Assembly (NCBI GenBank): GCA_013397695.1 | Contig: VYZI01000992.1 | Coordinates: 30,191-94,190 of the forward strand | Source of the DNA: Centropus unirufus | Lineage: Eukaryota > Chordata > Aves > Cuculiformes > Centropidae | Direction of reading: 5' to 3' | Length of the DNA stretch: 64,000 nucleotides | Shown here: positions 12,344 to 23,987 of the stretch, piece after piece | Layout: the number at the start of each line of letters is the position of its first letter | Position numbering within the stretch: position 1 is the first letter of the stretch | The notes under the pieces: model-generated | What the model was told of the DNA's origin: nothing | The model's database searches: none | The model's input: the letters and a program-made list of their open reading frames with translations, nothing else | Position numbers and translations under genes: made by a program

Positions 12344-13621
12344 TGAAAAACCTCAGCAACATTGGCTGTGATGTCTTGGGGTAGTTTGGGGTGGCTGAAA
12401 CTCCTGTCATTTATCTTGTTGGCTCAATTTTCTCTCCCAGAATTGGTCACAGGCAGCACCACAGCCCTTCTAGCCTCTTGGGTCACCTTTCATTCATAGC
12501 TCCCAGTGTTGTTCATAAGCAGGGAGGAACTGTCCTACAGCCTTCGGAGGGAGATTATCTCCGGAATCAATGTTAGCACTTCTGAGGTTCAGGAATGGTT
12601 TGTCCCTTGTGTATCAGCTGTCAGGGAAGCTCCCTTCACAGCTGGGGACTTGTCTGAAAGAATTTGAGCCAGGGATGAGCCCATGGTGCTGTGCTAGAGA
12701 GAGGGTTGTGGTGGGAGTGGGATCAAGTCAGCGCTCTCCTTGTTCCCCTTCCATGGGCAACTCCTGATTTATTGAGATGAGGTGATGTGCTGGGGATGAA
12801 TTCTGCTAGCAGAACCCTCTTGGGAAGATCAGTGAACTACAGTGGAGGTGAGGATCTAGGAATGCATTGTCAAAAGTGTTCCTCAACTGCTAATCAGCTC
12901 CCGAGTTTACTCTGAAACCTTTGTCCACACCCCAAAGATGTGGAGAACCTGAAGGGCAGTCAGACAGTGAGTGTGCCACGGTTGTGGCTTGCCGTGCTGA
13001 GAAAGTTTGGGTTTGTCTTCCATGGGTTGTGTCTGTTGGGATGCTGCCTGCCTCCGTGTTGTGCTAGGGGACTGTGGGCTGCACCACTAGGAGGGATCTC
13101 CAAAATACCTGAGGGGTAGGCTTGCTTCTAAAGCATCTCTTTGAGAGCCATCTTGTATGGTTCCCAAAAGGTGGTGACCAGGAATGTTAATATTCACATT
13201 TATTGAAGTCAGACATGAGAGCCATGGGCCTGCTGGGGCTGTGCTTTGCAAGCACGGAGGAGCAGATGGTCCCTAACCTGCATGTTCTACCTCGCTGGGA
13301 AAGGTGTTGCCCCCTGCTAGAAGCAATGTCTTGTTTTGTGGCGAATGTTATCAAATCTTGATCAAATCCAACTGTGATATCCTCTCCGTGAGACTGGAAC
13401 TCCCTCCCAGCACTCTGCTTTCTCCAACGTGAGTTCAAATACCTAAGAATTCAACCTCTGTTTGGCCTCCTGGTAATAAACAGGCCAGGCAGAGACTTCT
13501 GTAGAGCTTCTTGTGTGTCCTCAGCTGTGTTATTTTGACATTTTCCAAAGCCTCTCAAGTACTTCCATGCCCTCTTCCATGCAAACCTAGTGATAGGATG
13601 AGAGGGGATGGCTACACATTG
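12344..13621. other. Non-coding sequence, nothing recognised
   Basis: No repeat family, exon or RNA gene could be recognised on either strand. Confidence 0.45.
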
Positions 13622-13848
13622 GAGATGGGAAGATTTAGAGTGGACAACAGGAAGAATTCTTGATAATGAGGGTGGGGAGGCCCTGGCCCAGGTTGCCCAG
13701 AGCAGTGGTGGCTGCCCCATCCCTGGAGGTGTTGAAGGCCACGTTGGATGGGGCTTGGATCCCCCTGATGCAGTGGGAGATGTTCCTGCCCATGGCAGGA
13801 GGTGGAACTGGATGGGCTTTGGGGTCCCTTCCCCATTCTATGATTCCA
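13622..13848 (+). mobile_element. CR1 LINE 3' fragment
   Basis: Contains GAGGGTGGGGAGGCCCTGG, the GCAGTGGTGGCTGCCCCATC block and a CCATTCTATGATTCC end. The 5' end is more diverged (GAAGAATTCTTGATAATGAG). Confidence 0.88.
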
Positions 13849-14477
13849 CCAGTGAGAAGCAGAAAAGCCAGGACTAATTCTCCACCCTCTGCTCAATGGT
13901 CCCCTTATGCATGGAGAACTCTGTGGTCACGGTCAGAGCTGCGAGGTCATGTTGAGAGCTTGCATGGCTGTGTTCAGATCCTGCAAATCGGAGCCTTTCT
14001 CTTGGTTATATCTTTCCTGCAGAGTTTTCCAGCCATTCCATGCTGATTCAGGTGATTCTCTTGCCTTTTGCTTTATTACAACGCAGCAAACAAATTGCTG
14101 TCACTCACCAGGGGATTCACGATGCTCTGTAAGAGTGAGAATTGTTTTTTCCCGTTCTTTCCTATCCCACCAGTCTGTGGGCCACCTTCAAACTTCACCA
14201 GCAGAGATCAGCAATAAAAGCTCCCAAATAGCTCTGGCCTGGCTACCAGTCCCTGGGGGTCTCTGCTGGTGACCGCTCTGCTCTTTGCTGTCTCTATATT
14301 AAGAGCTGGGCTTTATTTCTGTTGGTCACGCAGGGTTTGATCCACCTGATGTTCTCCCTGTCAGCTCCATGCAGGGGAAGTTTCTAATCAGGATGTTGTA
14401 CGGCATTAAGTGGAATGCGCTGGAGATATTCAAGGCTGTAAGTGCTGCAAGGCAGGGGTTGTTTGGCTGAAATTTAA

Positions 14478-14555
14478 ATTTGAGGCTGGAAGAGGGGAGA
14501 TTGAGGTGAGGTCTCGGGGTGAAATGTTTTGCTGCGAGGGTGGGGAGGCCCTGGC
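14478..14555 (+). mobile_element. CR1 fragment interrupted by a second CR1
   Basis: Shows the GAAGAGGGGAGATTGAGG block up to GGTGGGGAGGCCCTGGCTT, then stops where the next element begins. The remainder of this copy is not found beyond 15130. Confidence 0.75.
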
Positions 14556-15130
14556 TTGCGAAAGGCATAAGAGACATTATTAGGTATAACTGCAAGTTGT
14601 GCCCTGGTTCTGTGGGAGTGAGCTGGGAAGGTGTCAAGGTGGAGATGATCCCAGGTGTCCTCAGCACAGGGAGGACCTGGAGCTGTTTGACCAAGTCCAG
14701 AGGAGGCCATGGAGATGATCAAGGGCTGGAGCAGCTCCTGTATGAGGACAAAGGGAGAGACAGGGTTGTTGAGCTTGGAGAAGAGAAGGGTGTGAGGAGA
14801 GCTTAGAGCAGCTTCCAGAGCTGAAAGGGGCTCCAGAAAAGCTGGGAAGGGGCTCTGGATCAGGGAGGGCAGGGATAGGTTGAAGGGAAGGGTTTGGATC
14901 TGGAAGAGGGGAGATTGAGGTGAGATCTTGGGGAGAAATGTTTTGTTGTGAGGGTGGGGAGGCCCTGTCCCAGGTTGGCCAGAGCAGTGGTGGCTGCCCC
15001 ATCCCTGGAGGTGTTGAAGGCCAGGTTGGATGGGGCTTGGAGCCCCCAGATCCAGTAGATGTCCATGCCCATGGTGGGGTGGTGGAACTGGGTGGGCTTT
15101 GAGGTCCCTTCCAACCCAAATCATCCCATC
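14556..15130 (+). mobile_element. CR1 LINE with non-standard 5' segment
   Basis: The first ~95 bases (to about 14650, TATTAGGTATAACTGCAAG) are not usual CR1 but recur at the head of the copy at 37971. From GTCCTCAGCACAGGGAGG on it is the standard 3' CR1 region ending CCCAAATCATCCCATCC. Confidence 0.88.
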
Positions 15131-15974
15131 CAGAACGGAGAGAGCCAGCCTCCCTGCTGTGACAGATGCTGGGGTGGCGCTGGGAAGCAATAGCACAGGG
15201 GCTGTTGTGCTCAGGCTGGGGATGGATAATGTCAGGCTGGTGGCAGTCAGGACTGGAGGAGTTGGCCTGGGAGCAGTTGTGGTTACAAGACAGTGAATGG
15301 CCCAGCTGTGAAACCCTTGTGGTGTTCAGTGGAGATAAGAAAGGGAGCATTCAGGTCGGGCTCTGAGGAGGGCAGCCAGACTTGGAGGAGTGTAGGTCTA
15401 CAGCATCATCTCCCGAATGGAAGCGCTGAAAGTCCAGACACATGGGACAGAGCCCCAAGGAGCGAGCTGGGAATGAATGACCTGATGCTGGCCGGGACAG
15501 AAGGCTCTAAGAGGTCTTTTAATCTATTGATCTAATGACTCATCCAATTTGTGTAATTTCCTTGCCTTCCCACTCTTCCCTCATAATTCAGTTCTTTGTC
15601 CCAGTTCTGGCTGGCAGTAGGACATCCTTGTTCGCTCAGGACCTCCACGCTGCTTTCCCCCAGCAGGTGCTTTAAAACAGCGGCAGTGTGGGATCTCTGC
15701 TCTGGTTGAAGGAGATGAAGGAGCAGCAGGCGCTGCCTCTTGTCCTCTGCGCTGCAGAGGGATGGTTCCCAGAGGTCTGCCCAGGCGAGGCACCAGGAGA
15801 GGGATCTTGATGTAGTTTACAGGTCTTTGGTCTTCCCCATGCGTCTCTTCTGGGTTGGTCATCTGTGAGAAGGTCTTTACCCGTCGTCATCCATCCCTTG
15901 TGGTTCTGTGCCTGGCAGCTCAGGCAGTGCTGCTTTGAGGTTTGTCTCACTCTGGGCACTTCTCACCCTTTTTT
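15131..15974. other. Non-coding sequence, nothing recognised
   Basis: No exon or repeat recognised on either strand. Confidence 0.45.
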
Positions 15975-16490
15975 TTGGCACCGGTGAGGCCACACCTGGA
16001 ATCCTGGGGTCAGTTTTGGGCCCCTCACTCCATTAAGGATCTTGAGCTGGAGTGCGTCCAGAGAAGGGAACGGAGCTGGGAAGGGGCTGGAGATGAAGGG
16101 TTGTGAGGAGCAGCTGAGGGAGCTGGGGTTGTTGAGGCTGGAGAAGAGGAGGCTGAGGAGAGAGCTCATCCCTGCCTCCAAGTGCCTGGAAGGAGGGGGT
16201 GGAGAGGTGGGTGCTGGGCTCTTCTTCCCAAGGGACAGGGGATGGGATGAGGGGGAATGGCCTTCAGCTGCACCAGGGCAGGGTGAGGTTGGACATCGGG
16301 AACAAATTCTTCATGGAAAGGGTTATGGAATACTGGAATGGCTGCCAGGGAGGGGATGGAGCCCTCATCCCTGGTGGGGTTTAGAACCCAGGTGGACGAG
16401 GTGCTTAGGGCTATGGTTTGGTAGTGGACAGGTACAGTTGGGCTTGATGATCTCAAAGGTCTTTTCCAATCTAATGATTCTACAATTCTA
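15975..16490 (+). mobile_element. CR1 LINE 3' fragment, second subfamily
   Basis: Differs from the dominant subfamily: GAGGCCACACCTGGAATCC, CTGGAGTGCGTCCAGAGAAG, and the end GGTCTTTTCCAATCTAATG. Head-to-tail with a related copy at 16530. Confidence 0.87.
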
Positions 16491-16529
16491 AAACCCTATT
16501 TCTTTGGGATTTGTGACATTGGAGGGGTC

Positions 16530-16978
16530 TTGAGGAGCTGGAGCACGTCCAGAGAAGGGAATGGAGCTGGAGGGAGGCTGGAGAACAAGGGATGTGAGGA
16601 GCAGCTGAAGGAGCTGGGGTTGTTCAGCCTAGAGAAGAGGAGGCTGAGGCGAGACCTCATTGCTCGCTCCAGCTTCTGGAAAGGAGGTTGTGGTGAGGTG
16701 GGTGCTGGTCTTTTCTCCCAGGAAATGGTGATAAGATGAGAGGAAATGGGCCTCAAGTTGTGCCAGTGGAGGTTTAGGTTGGGTGCTAGGAAAGACGTGT
16801 TTACTTAAAGTGGTGAAGCCCTGGCAAAGGCTGCCCAGGGCAGGGGTGGGATCTCCATCCCTGGAGAGGTCCAAAAACCGTGTGGATGTGGCACTCTGGA
16901 ACATGGTTTAGTAGGCACGGTAGGGTTGGACTGGATGTGCTGCGAAGTCTTTTTGATCCCCAGTGCTTCTACGATTTT
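16530..16978 (+). mobile_element. CR1 LINE 3' fragment, second subfamily
   Basis: Close relative of the adjacent copy (GAGCAGCTGAAGGAGCTGGG, GGAGAAGAGGAGGCTGAG type blocks). The degraded tail, CTTCTACGATTTTT, suggests greater age. Confidence 0.83.
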
Positions 16979-17516
16979 TATTTCAGTCCAGGTGTTTGCC
17001 TCCACGTGTCTCACGCATGGAGGCGATGCGTTCTGCACATCAAGAGCCTGAGGAGCTGCTCTGCCTGGGGGAATGTGTGCAGTCAGCACCTCCCCAGGCC
17101 CAGGCTGACCTCCTCATCCTCTCCTCCATGTGCTGCCCTCCCCATGGAGCGCCCTGGAGCAGCATGCCCAGCCCCTTCCCTCTTGGTTTATACCATTCCA
17201 GACAGCACGTGGCTTTGAAGTGAGACCCAGAACACCCAGGGAGCTCGCAGGGTGGATGGGATCCAAGCAGCGCTTTTGGTATCTGATTTGTATTGTCTGG
17301 GAAGTGTTTGCTAAATCCCTGGTGCAGGAACTATGTGAAGGTGCAGGAGACAGCTCACGGTTAGTCAGAAAATGCAAACAGCCAGGTTTTATTTAAAAAA
17401 AAGGAAGCGTGGTTGCAGTCTGAAAGCCGGAGCAGAAGGAGACAGCTTGGCAGGAATCCCTATAGGTTTTTTCTTAAATAAGTATTTTAGTGGCATTGTT
17501 ACTCCTTGTTTTGTTC
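16979..17516. other. Non-coding sequence, nothing recognised
   Basis: Unique-looking. Neither an exon nor a repeat is supported. Confidence 0.45.
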
Positions 17517-18005
17517 TGGAGTCCTCAGCACAGGGAGGACCTGGAGCTGTTGGAGAGGGTCCAGAGGAGGCCAAGGAGATGATCCAAGGGCTGGAGAACC
17601 TCCTGGATGAGGCCAGGCTGGGAGAGTTGGGGTTGTTGAGCCTGGAGAAGAGAAGGGTGTGGGGAGAGCTTAGAGCAGCTTCCAGAGCTGAAAGGGGCTC
17701 CAGGAAAGCTGGGGAGAGGCTGTGGATCAGGGAGGGCAGGGATGGGATGAGGGGAAGGGTTTTGAGCTGGAAGAGGGGAGATTGAGGTGAGATGTTGGGC
17801 AGAAATGTTTTGGTTTGAGGGTGGGGAGGCCCTGGCCCAGGTTTCTCAGAGCAGTGGTGGCTGCCCCATCCCTGGAGGTGTTGAAGGCCAGGTTGGATGG
17901 GGCTTGGAGCCCTGGATCCAGTGGGAAGTGTCTCTGCCCATGGCGGGGTGGTGGAACTGGCTGGGCTTTGAGGTCCATTCTGGCCCAAACCATTCCATGA
18001 TTCTG
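17517..18005 (+). mobile_element. CR1 LINE 3' fragment, ~490 bp
   Basis: Starts at GGAGTCCTCAGCACAGGG and runs to CCATTCCATGATTCTGTC, dominant subfamily. Its 5' flank shares nothing with the chimeric copies at 14556 and 37971. Confidence 0.92.
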
Positions 18006-18662
18006 TCAAACCCAACAATGTAAGACGCTCTTGGTGCCCTGTGGGATATTGCAGGAGGAAATCCTGGAGCAAGCACTACTGCGATGTAGCGCGGCGAGCA
18101 AGTCCTGTGTGGTTGCACGTCCCAGCTGTGTGAGATGGAAGAGCCCGATGACCCGACCACTCCTGCTTGTTGAAGTTCAGTGCTGGTTGCTCAAAAGTAG
18201 GGAAGGCCCTCCCCAAGCCCTGGCAAAAGCCCCATCTCGATAAAAACTCTGCTTTCTTACGCTTCTTACTCTGGAGCCTGCCCAAAGCAGACAGGAGAGA
18301 CCTTGTTGCCTCCCAGTTTGGAAGGGAGGAACGAGATGCCCGATCGGGACGTGGTGTTCCAGGCGATGCTTGGCTGCCTTGTGTCCTGTTGCTGTTTCGT
18401 TATTAATCTTCCTGCCTGAGGACTGCTTTATTCTGGGGGGTTTCCAGGAGAGGTTGCACAGATTCAAGGTCCCACTTTCCCCGTGTGTGTGGTGTTCAAC
18501 TCTTCAGAATTGGGCTGAAAATGGTCTCCAGAGTGGCTCCCAATTTCTTAAGGTTCTTCCAGGAGCCAAAACCTCAACAGTTTTGGTGTCCCTGCAGTGA
18601 GGAGAGTTCACAGGGACTGAGCCCTGGGGTCTTTATGGGGGTAGCAGAGCAGCAGTGATGCT
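18006..18662. other. Non-coding sequence, nothing recognised
   Basis: No exon or repeat recognised. Confidence 0.45.
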
Positions 18663-19054
18663 GTGCAGCCATCACCCAGGCCAAGGGTGAGGTTCTGCAC
18701 CTGGGTCAGGGCAATCCTAAATATAAATTCAGGCCGGGTGGCGAATGGATTGGAAGCAGTCTTGAGAAGGACTTGGGGAGCTGGGGGAGGAGAAGCTCAA
18801 GAGGAGCCACCAAGGTGTGCTCAGAGCCCACCGTGTCCTGGGCTGCACCCGGAGCAGTGGGAGCAGCAGGGAGGGAGGGGATTGTGCCCCTCTGCTCCGC
18901 TCTGGGAGATCCCACCTGGAGCCCTGGGGCCAGTCCTGGAGTCCTGAGCACAGGGAGGACCTGGAGCTGTTGGAGCGAGGCCAGAGGAGGCCATGGAGAT
19001 GATCCAAGGGCTGGAGAAGCTCCTGGCTGAGGCCAGGCTGGGAGAGTTGGGGTT
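18663..19054 (+). mobile_element. CR1 LINE, longer copy cut by assembly gap
   Basis: Extends further 5' than most copies into the end of the reverse-transcriptase frame (GTTCTGCACCTGGGTCAGGG; GTGTCCTGGGCTGCACCCGG) and runs into the N tract while still in the body of the element. The 3' end must lie in the gap. Confidence 0.9.
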
Positions 19055-19604
19055 NNNNNNNNNNNNNNNNNNNNNNNNNNNNNNNNNNNNNNNNNNNNNN
19101 NNNNNNNNNNNNNNNNNNNNNNNNNNNNNNNNNNNNNNNNNNNNNNNNNNNNNNNNNNNNNNNNNNNNNNNNNNNNNNNNNNNNNNNNNNNNNNNNNNNN
19201 NNNNNNNNNNNNNNNNNNNNNNNNNNNNNNNNNNNNNNNNNNNNNNNNNNNNNNNNNNNNNNNNNNNNNNNNNNNNNNNNNNNNNNNNNNNNNNNNNNNN
19301 NNNNNNNNNNNNNNNNNNNNNNNNNNNNNNNNNNNNNNNNNNNNNNNNNNNNNNNNNNNNNNNNNNNNNNNNNNNNNNNNNNNNNNNNNNNNNNNNNNNN
19401 NNNNNNNNNNNNNNNNNNNNNNNNNNNNNNNNNNNNNNNNNNNNNNNNNNNNNNNNNNNNNNNNNNNNNNNNNNNNNNNNNNNNNNNNNNNNNNNNNNNN
19501 NNNNNNNNNNNNNNNNNNNNNNNNNNNNNNNNNNNNNNNNNNNNNNNNNNNNNNNNNNNNNNNNNNNNNNNNNNNNNNNNNNNNNNNNNNNNNNNNNNNN
19601 NNNN
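19055..19604. other. Assembly gap, 550 N
   Basis: Run of undetermined bases inside a CR1 copy; a round length suggests an estimated size. Sequence to its right is not the continuation of the CR1, so the missing part includes at least the CR1 tail. Confidence 0.99.
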
Positions 19605-20463
19605 TCTTCCTCCTGGGCAGAGCTGGCCTCTTGCGTTGGTCCTGAGCTCTGGGCCTGCCAGATGAAGTGGCCATCTCTGGTCCAGTTGCACCCCTGCCAG
19701 CCTTTCAGCACCCTCAGCCCAGAGAGGGAGATAAAGGCGTTGTCTTCTGCCTCTGTGGGCTTCCAAACAAACAGGGCAATGTGCCCCCCTGGGCAGGCAC
19801 CTTGGACCCCGCCAAATGGCGAGGCTTGTGTGGACGCTGCTGTTCCTGCCATCTTAGGGCATGAATGGACAAGCAGGGCATTGACGGCAGCGGGGACACG
19901 CACAAACGCTCCACTGTGTCCCCTCTCACACCTTCCCCTCCTCCTCCTCGGCCCTGATGCCCGGAGGACAATGGCTCCATCCATGCCAAGGTTCACAGCT
20001 GGCAAGGGCGGAGGAAAGGCCAGGACAAGGGCGGAGAGCCGGAAGGAGAAGGGACTCGGGAGGGTCCGGAGGGATGGGATGAGGGGATGCGGAGATGTTC
20101 CAGAAGGGTTGGAAGAGGGGGAGAGGAGAAGGTGATATGAAGGGGTTGGTGGAGAGGCCAGAGTGGACCATAGGAGGGGATTGGAAAGAGGATGGCTCAG
20201 GAAGGGTTGGGAAGGGGGACGGGGCTTGGTGACCCCTTCTGCATGGAGATGCCCACCTTTCCCACGGGGCTCCATGAGGGACATCCCCATGCCTTGCTGT
20301 GGTGCAGCAGGATGGCACATTGCACTTCTTGTGTCTTGGGATGTCTCTCTCCACATGTCTTGTCCTTCCTGAGACCTGGGAGATGGAAAAGATGGCATTA
20401 TCCGTCTATGTAAGTCAATACTGGCTCGCATCCCCTACTGCTAAGGTGTCGGGAATGACAGCG
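19605..20463. other. Unrecognised segment right of the gap
   Basis: GC-rich, with long open frames on both strands (about 275 codons on - from 20431, about 177 on + to 20135). The minus reading contains HIALFVWKPTEAEDNAFISL, which I cannot assign. There are no clear splice sites. It could be a piece of an unlisted repeat or chance openness. Confidence 0.4.
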
Positions 20464-20696
20464 GAAAGAGGGGAGATTGACCTGAGATCTTAGGGAGAAA
20501 TGTGAGGGTGGGGAGGTGCTGGCCCAGGTTGCCCAGAGCAGTGGTGGCTGCTCCATCCCTGGAGGTGTTGAAGGCCAGGTTGGATGGGGCTTGGAGCCCC
20601 CTGATCCAGTGGGAGGTGTCCCTGCCCATGGTAGAACTGGCTGGGCTTTGAGGTCCCTTCCAACCCAAACCATTCCATACTTCTATGATTCTATGG
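20464..20696 (+). mobile_element. CR1 LINE 3' fragment
   Basis: Dominant subfamily with a small deletion where GTTTTGGTGT is expected, ending CCATTCCATACTTCTATGATT. Tail octamers are well preserved. Confidence 0.9.
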
Positions 20697-23200
20697 ATCT
20701 AACACTGGATCTAACACTGGGGGTGGTCTGGCTTGGCATCCCACTCAGCCCACATCTGTTGTGGGCCTGAGCCAGGACATGGTTCAGGGTTAGGGACTCT
20801 TTCCAGCCAAGCTGAAGTTGCTTCTCTCAGATTTATTCTTCTGTTTGTGTAAACTGAGGAGCTGTGGGACTGTGTGAGAGCAGAAGGGACCTTCCACGGG
20901 TTGTGGAGCTGCTGCTCTGGATGGTGCTGCTGACACCAGGTTGTCACAGGTTGTTGTTCCAGGGTCTTCTCGGCCACTGTGGACCCTGTAACACCTTTTA
21001 CTCACTGTGGTAAATCCAGGGTTTTGGATAATCCCACCTCCATTCCTGATGCCCTCCACATCCCATCCTTGCTGGTATGGGATAGTTCCTCCTCCCAACA
21101 GCACGGAGGTTGCGGTGGGGTTTGGTGTGAGAGCAGAGGTGCTGCGTGGCAGCTCACAGCTAACAAAAGGGGGGGATCTTAGAGGACAGGAGCAGATTCA
21201 GCTGGGATGAGGCCACCCTTCACCTCTCCATGGAGAAGGTGTTGGGAGGAGGTGCGTATCCATGTTCAAATCCCCTCTCAGTTGCTCCATTGGTTCCTTT
21301 CAAATATGTGACACCCAGATGAGGCTCCCTAGAGCCCACAGGTTCCAGGTAGGGCCCAAATTCCAGCAAAGCCCCATCCCCCCAGCCTTGAGGCTGATGT
21401 TCTCCATAGGATCTTGCCCCATGAGCGCACGGAGCTCCTCTTTGGCTGCATTTCTGGAGTGACTTTGGATCTCGCTTTGGCACAAACAGGGGATGCTCTT
21501 GAGTTGCTCTGGGTAGGGCTGTCCTTGGCTGACAAGGGAATGTCCCCAAGGTGGGGCACAAGGGTGATATCCATGCCTCTGCCTTGGCTGGGACAGTCCT
21601 ACCTTTGTGTTGGGAAGGGACCCATGCTGGATTTGCGCGTGTGAAGGAGAAGGGTGTCCTCACGCAACTGGAACTGCTCGGTGAGGGGCTCTAGGAGTGA
21701 GGAACCAGCCAGGGTGGCTCCGCGTAGCTCCATTAGTGTCAGATCTAGTGGAGGTGCCTGAAGTCAAGCAGTTGACACCAAGGAGAAGTTCCCTGTGCAG
21801 CCCCAAGCAGGCTGTCCTGGAGGGGCTGAAGGAAGATGGTAGAGGGGTTGGTACGAGGAGGGGCTCACCCCATGGAGAAACCGTGCTGTGGTTCACAGAG
21901 GGGACCTGGGGGCCCCTTTCAGTGCCTCAGACAACCAGGGCTTGGCTCTGGGGTGGTCCCAGGGCACCTTGGGGGAGATGGGGGTGGTGGTCTGGCTTGG
22001 CATCCCACTCAGGTTACAGGAGCCACTTCTGCTGGGAGGGACTGGTTATTGTTACAGTCAGGTAATAAAGAGCATTAATTAAGGAGGAATGCTGGGCTGA
22101 TATCTGGGGAGAGGCAGGGGCTGTGAGGTCTCCATCCCTCCCACCAGAGGGGATGTTCCCACCCCTCCGTGTGCTCTGGGCAGCCCAGGGATGGGCATGT
22201 GGAGTGATGAGGGGATTTTTCCAGCCCTCCATATGCTCTGGGCAGCCCAGGGTTGGGCACATGGAGCAATGGAGACATCATCCCACCGTCCCTTACACAG
22301 GGACCTCTGTCCCCATGGCTAGAGCTTCCCAGCCAGCAGATGCATTGCCCAGATCTCTGGGCAGGAGCAGGATTTTGTGGCCCCTTGCCATGTCCCATTC
22401 CAGGCAGGGCTGTGCCACACTGGGTGCTCTACAACCTTCATCCCAAGTGGCCGAGCCAACCCAGGCTCTTCCTGATGGAGAAGCGGAGCTGGAGCTGAGC
22501 ACCAGCCCTGCAGCTCCCCAGGCTTAGGTGGTGTTTGGTTAGGCAGCCATGGCACAGATTCCTCCTGCTCGTGGCCAGGCCAGGAGCCAATCCACCAGGG
22601 CCAAAGGATAAACAGAGGAGGAAGCAGAAGGGGGTGCTGAGCAGCACAAGGGCCTGGGAATGTGCCGATGCGGCAGCCTGGCTGCTGATTGCACAACCCC
22701 TCGCACTCAGCCCCAGGAACACGCTCAGCGCCATCGCGGGGCTCTGCACCTCACTGGGGCACCAGGCACCCCATTGCCAAGCTCCACGGGGATGCCATGG
22801 CATCCAAGGTCAATGCTGGTGGGACTTCATGCCCAGCAGCATTGGTTGAGGGTGGTTGCGTTGTCCCTGCTCAGCCTTGTACCCCACCAACACTCAGCAC
22901 CCGCTCCAGTGCGTGCTGAAGAGCCACTGGGAGAGGGAACATCACGCCTTGCCATGTGGGACCAGCAGCCAGGAGCTCCTGGGATCTGCTTCTGCTCAAA
23001 ATGCAGGATATTTTGTCCCCCTGTCCAGCAGTGGTTTGGTCCCCAGGGTGCTCTGTGCCTCAGTTTCCCCATAAGCGCCTTCCAAGGATGAGACCAAATG
23101 GAGCTCCTCAGGCAGGGGGATGTGCTCTCCTGGTCGCAGTGACCAGCTGAAGGACTGTCCCAAAACCTGTGTGCATTCCAACATCCTCCACCTGCCTGAA
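20697..23200. other. Non-coding sequence with short local duplications
   Basis: Contains two copies of GGTCTGGCTTGGCATCCCAC (20722 and 21989 regions) and a 47-bp direct duplication (22163-22209 and 22225-22271). No exon was identified. Confidence 0.5.
22163..22271 (+). repeat. Two-copy direct repeat, 47 bp at 62 bp spacing
   Basis: Both copies read CCCTCC..ATGCTCTGGGCAG or close variants, then CAGCCCAGGG and GGGCA..TGGAG, with five to six differences. Confidence 0.85.
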
Positions 23201-23583
23201 CGGAGGGACCTGGGGCTGTTCAGCCTGGAGAGGAGGAGGCTGACGGCAGAGCTCATCACCCTCTCCAGGTCCTTGAAAGGAGCTTGTGGTGAGGTGGGTG
23301 CTGGGTTCTAGTCCCAAGTAACAGGATGAGAGGAAATGGCCTCAAGTTGCACCAGGGGAGGTTTCGATTGGACATTGGGAGGAATTAATTTATGGAAAGA
23401 GCGGTGAAGCCCTGGCCAGAGGTTGCCCAGGGCAGTGGTGGAGTCTCCATCCCTGGAGGGCTTCAAAAAGCATGTGGATGTGGCACATGGTGCCATGGTT
23501 TAGTAGGCACAGTGGGGTTGGACTGGGTGAGTGAAGAGGTCTTTCCCAAACTTAATGATTCTGTGATTCCATGATTCCACGAT
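23201..23583 (+). mobile_element. CR1 LINE 3' fragment, second subfamily
   Basis: GACCTGGGGCTGTTCAGCC through GGTTTAGTAGGCACAGTGGG to AATGATTCTGTGATTCC; related to the copies at 15975 and 16530. Confidence 0.86.
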
Positions 23584-23987
23584 CCCCCTCTTTCCCTGTG
23601 CGTTGTCCAATGGTTCCTCGCTCCGCTATGGATACGAGTGAGTTGCCTGCCCTTTGCACCACGTTCCAGGTGAAGGTTTCAGCACAGAGGGGTAAAGGAC
23701 CTGGCCTGACAAGGACTTCAAAGCAAAGGGCTGCTCCCTCTCCTGGCTGTGCTGCACGCCAGGCACTGCCCAGCACGTCCCTCAAGGCACAGCAGGGCTT
23801 CTCCAGACCCTGGGACCACTGGTGCTTGTCCCCATCCCAGCTGTGATGAGAGTGGGGCAGGAGGCTGGGCAGGAGACCACGGTTCTGCTGGAGCTCTCCT
23901 TGTCCTCATGAAGGGACCCTGGGGCAGCGCTACAGCTGGGGGTGTCCGCTACTCTTCCAGCAAGTGTTTGTGGAGAAATGGTTCCAC

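Noticed and set aside
14474..15350. Antisense ORFs of 229-240 codons
   Set aside because: They follow the reverse strand of CR1; the same peptide (QPGLQHLQGWGSHHCSG) recurs at every CR1 copy.
15740..15775. CGCTGCAGAGG, reminiscent of the end of MYRF exon 1
   Set aside because: The following codons do not encode FFEG, no start codon in frame gives the expected N-terminus, and no matching donor follows.
18706..20431. Predicted proteins of 322-536 residues on the minus strand and 380 on plus
   Set aside because: Their length comes from reading through the 550-N gap; neither side is a recognised protein.
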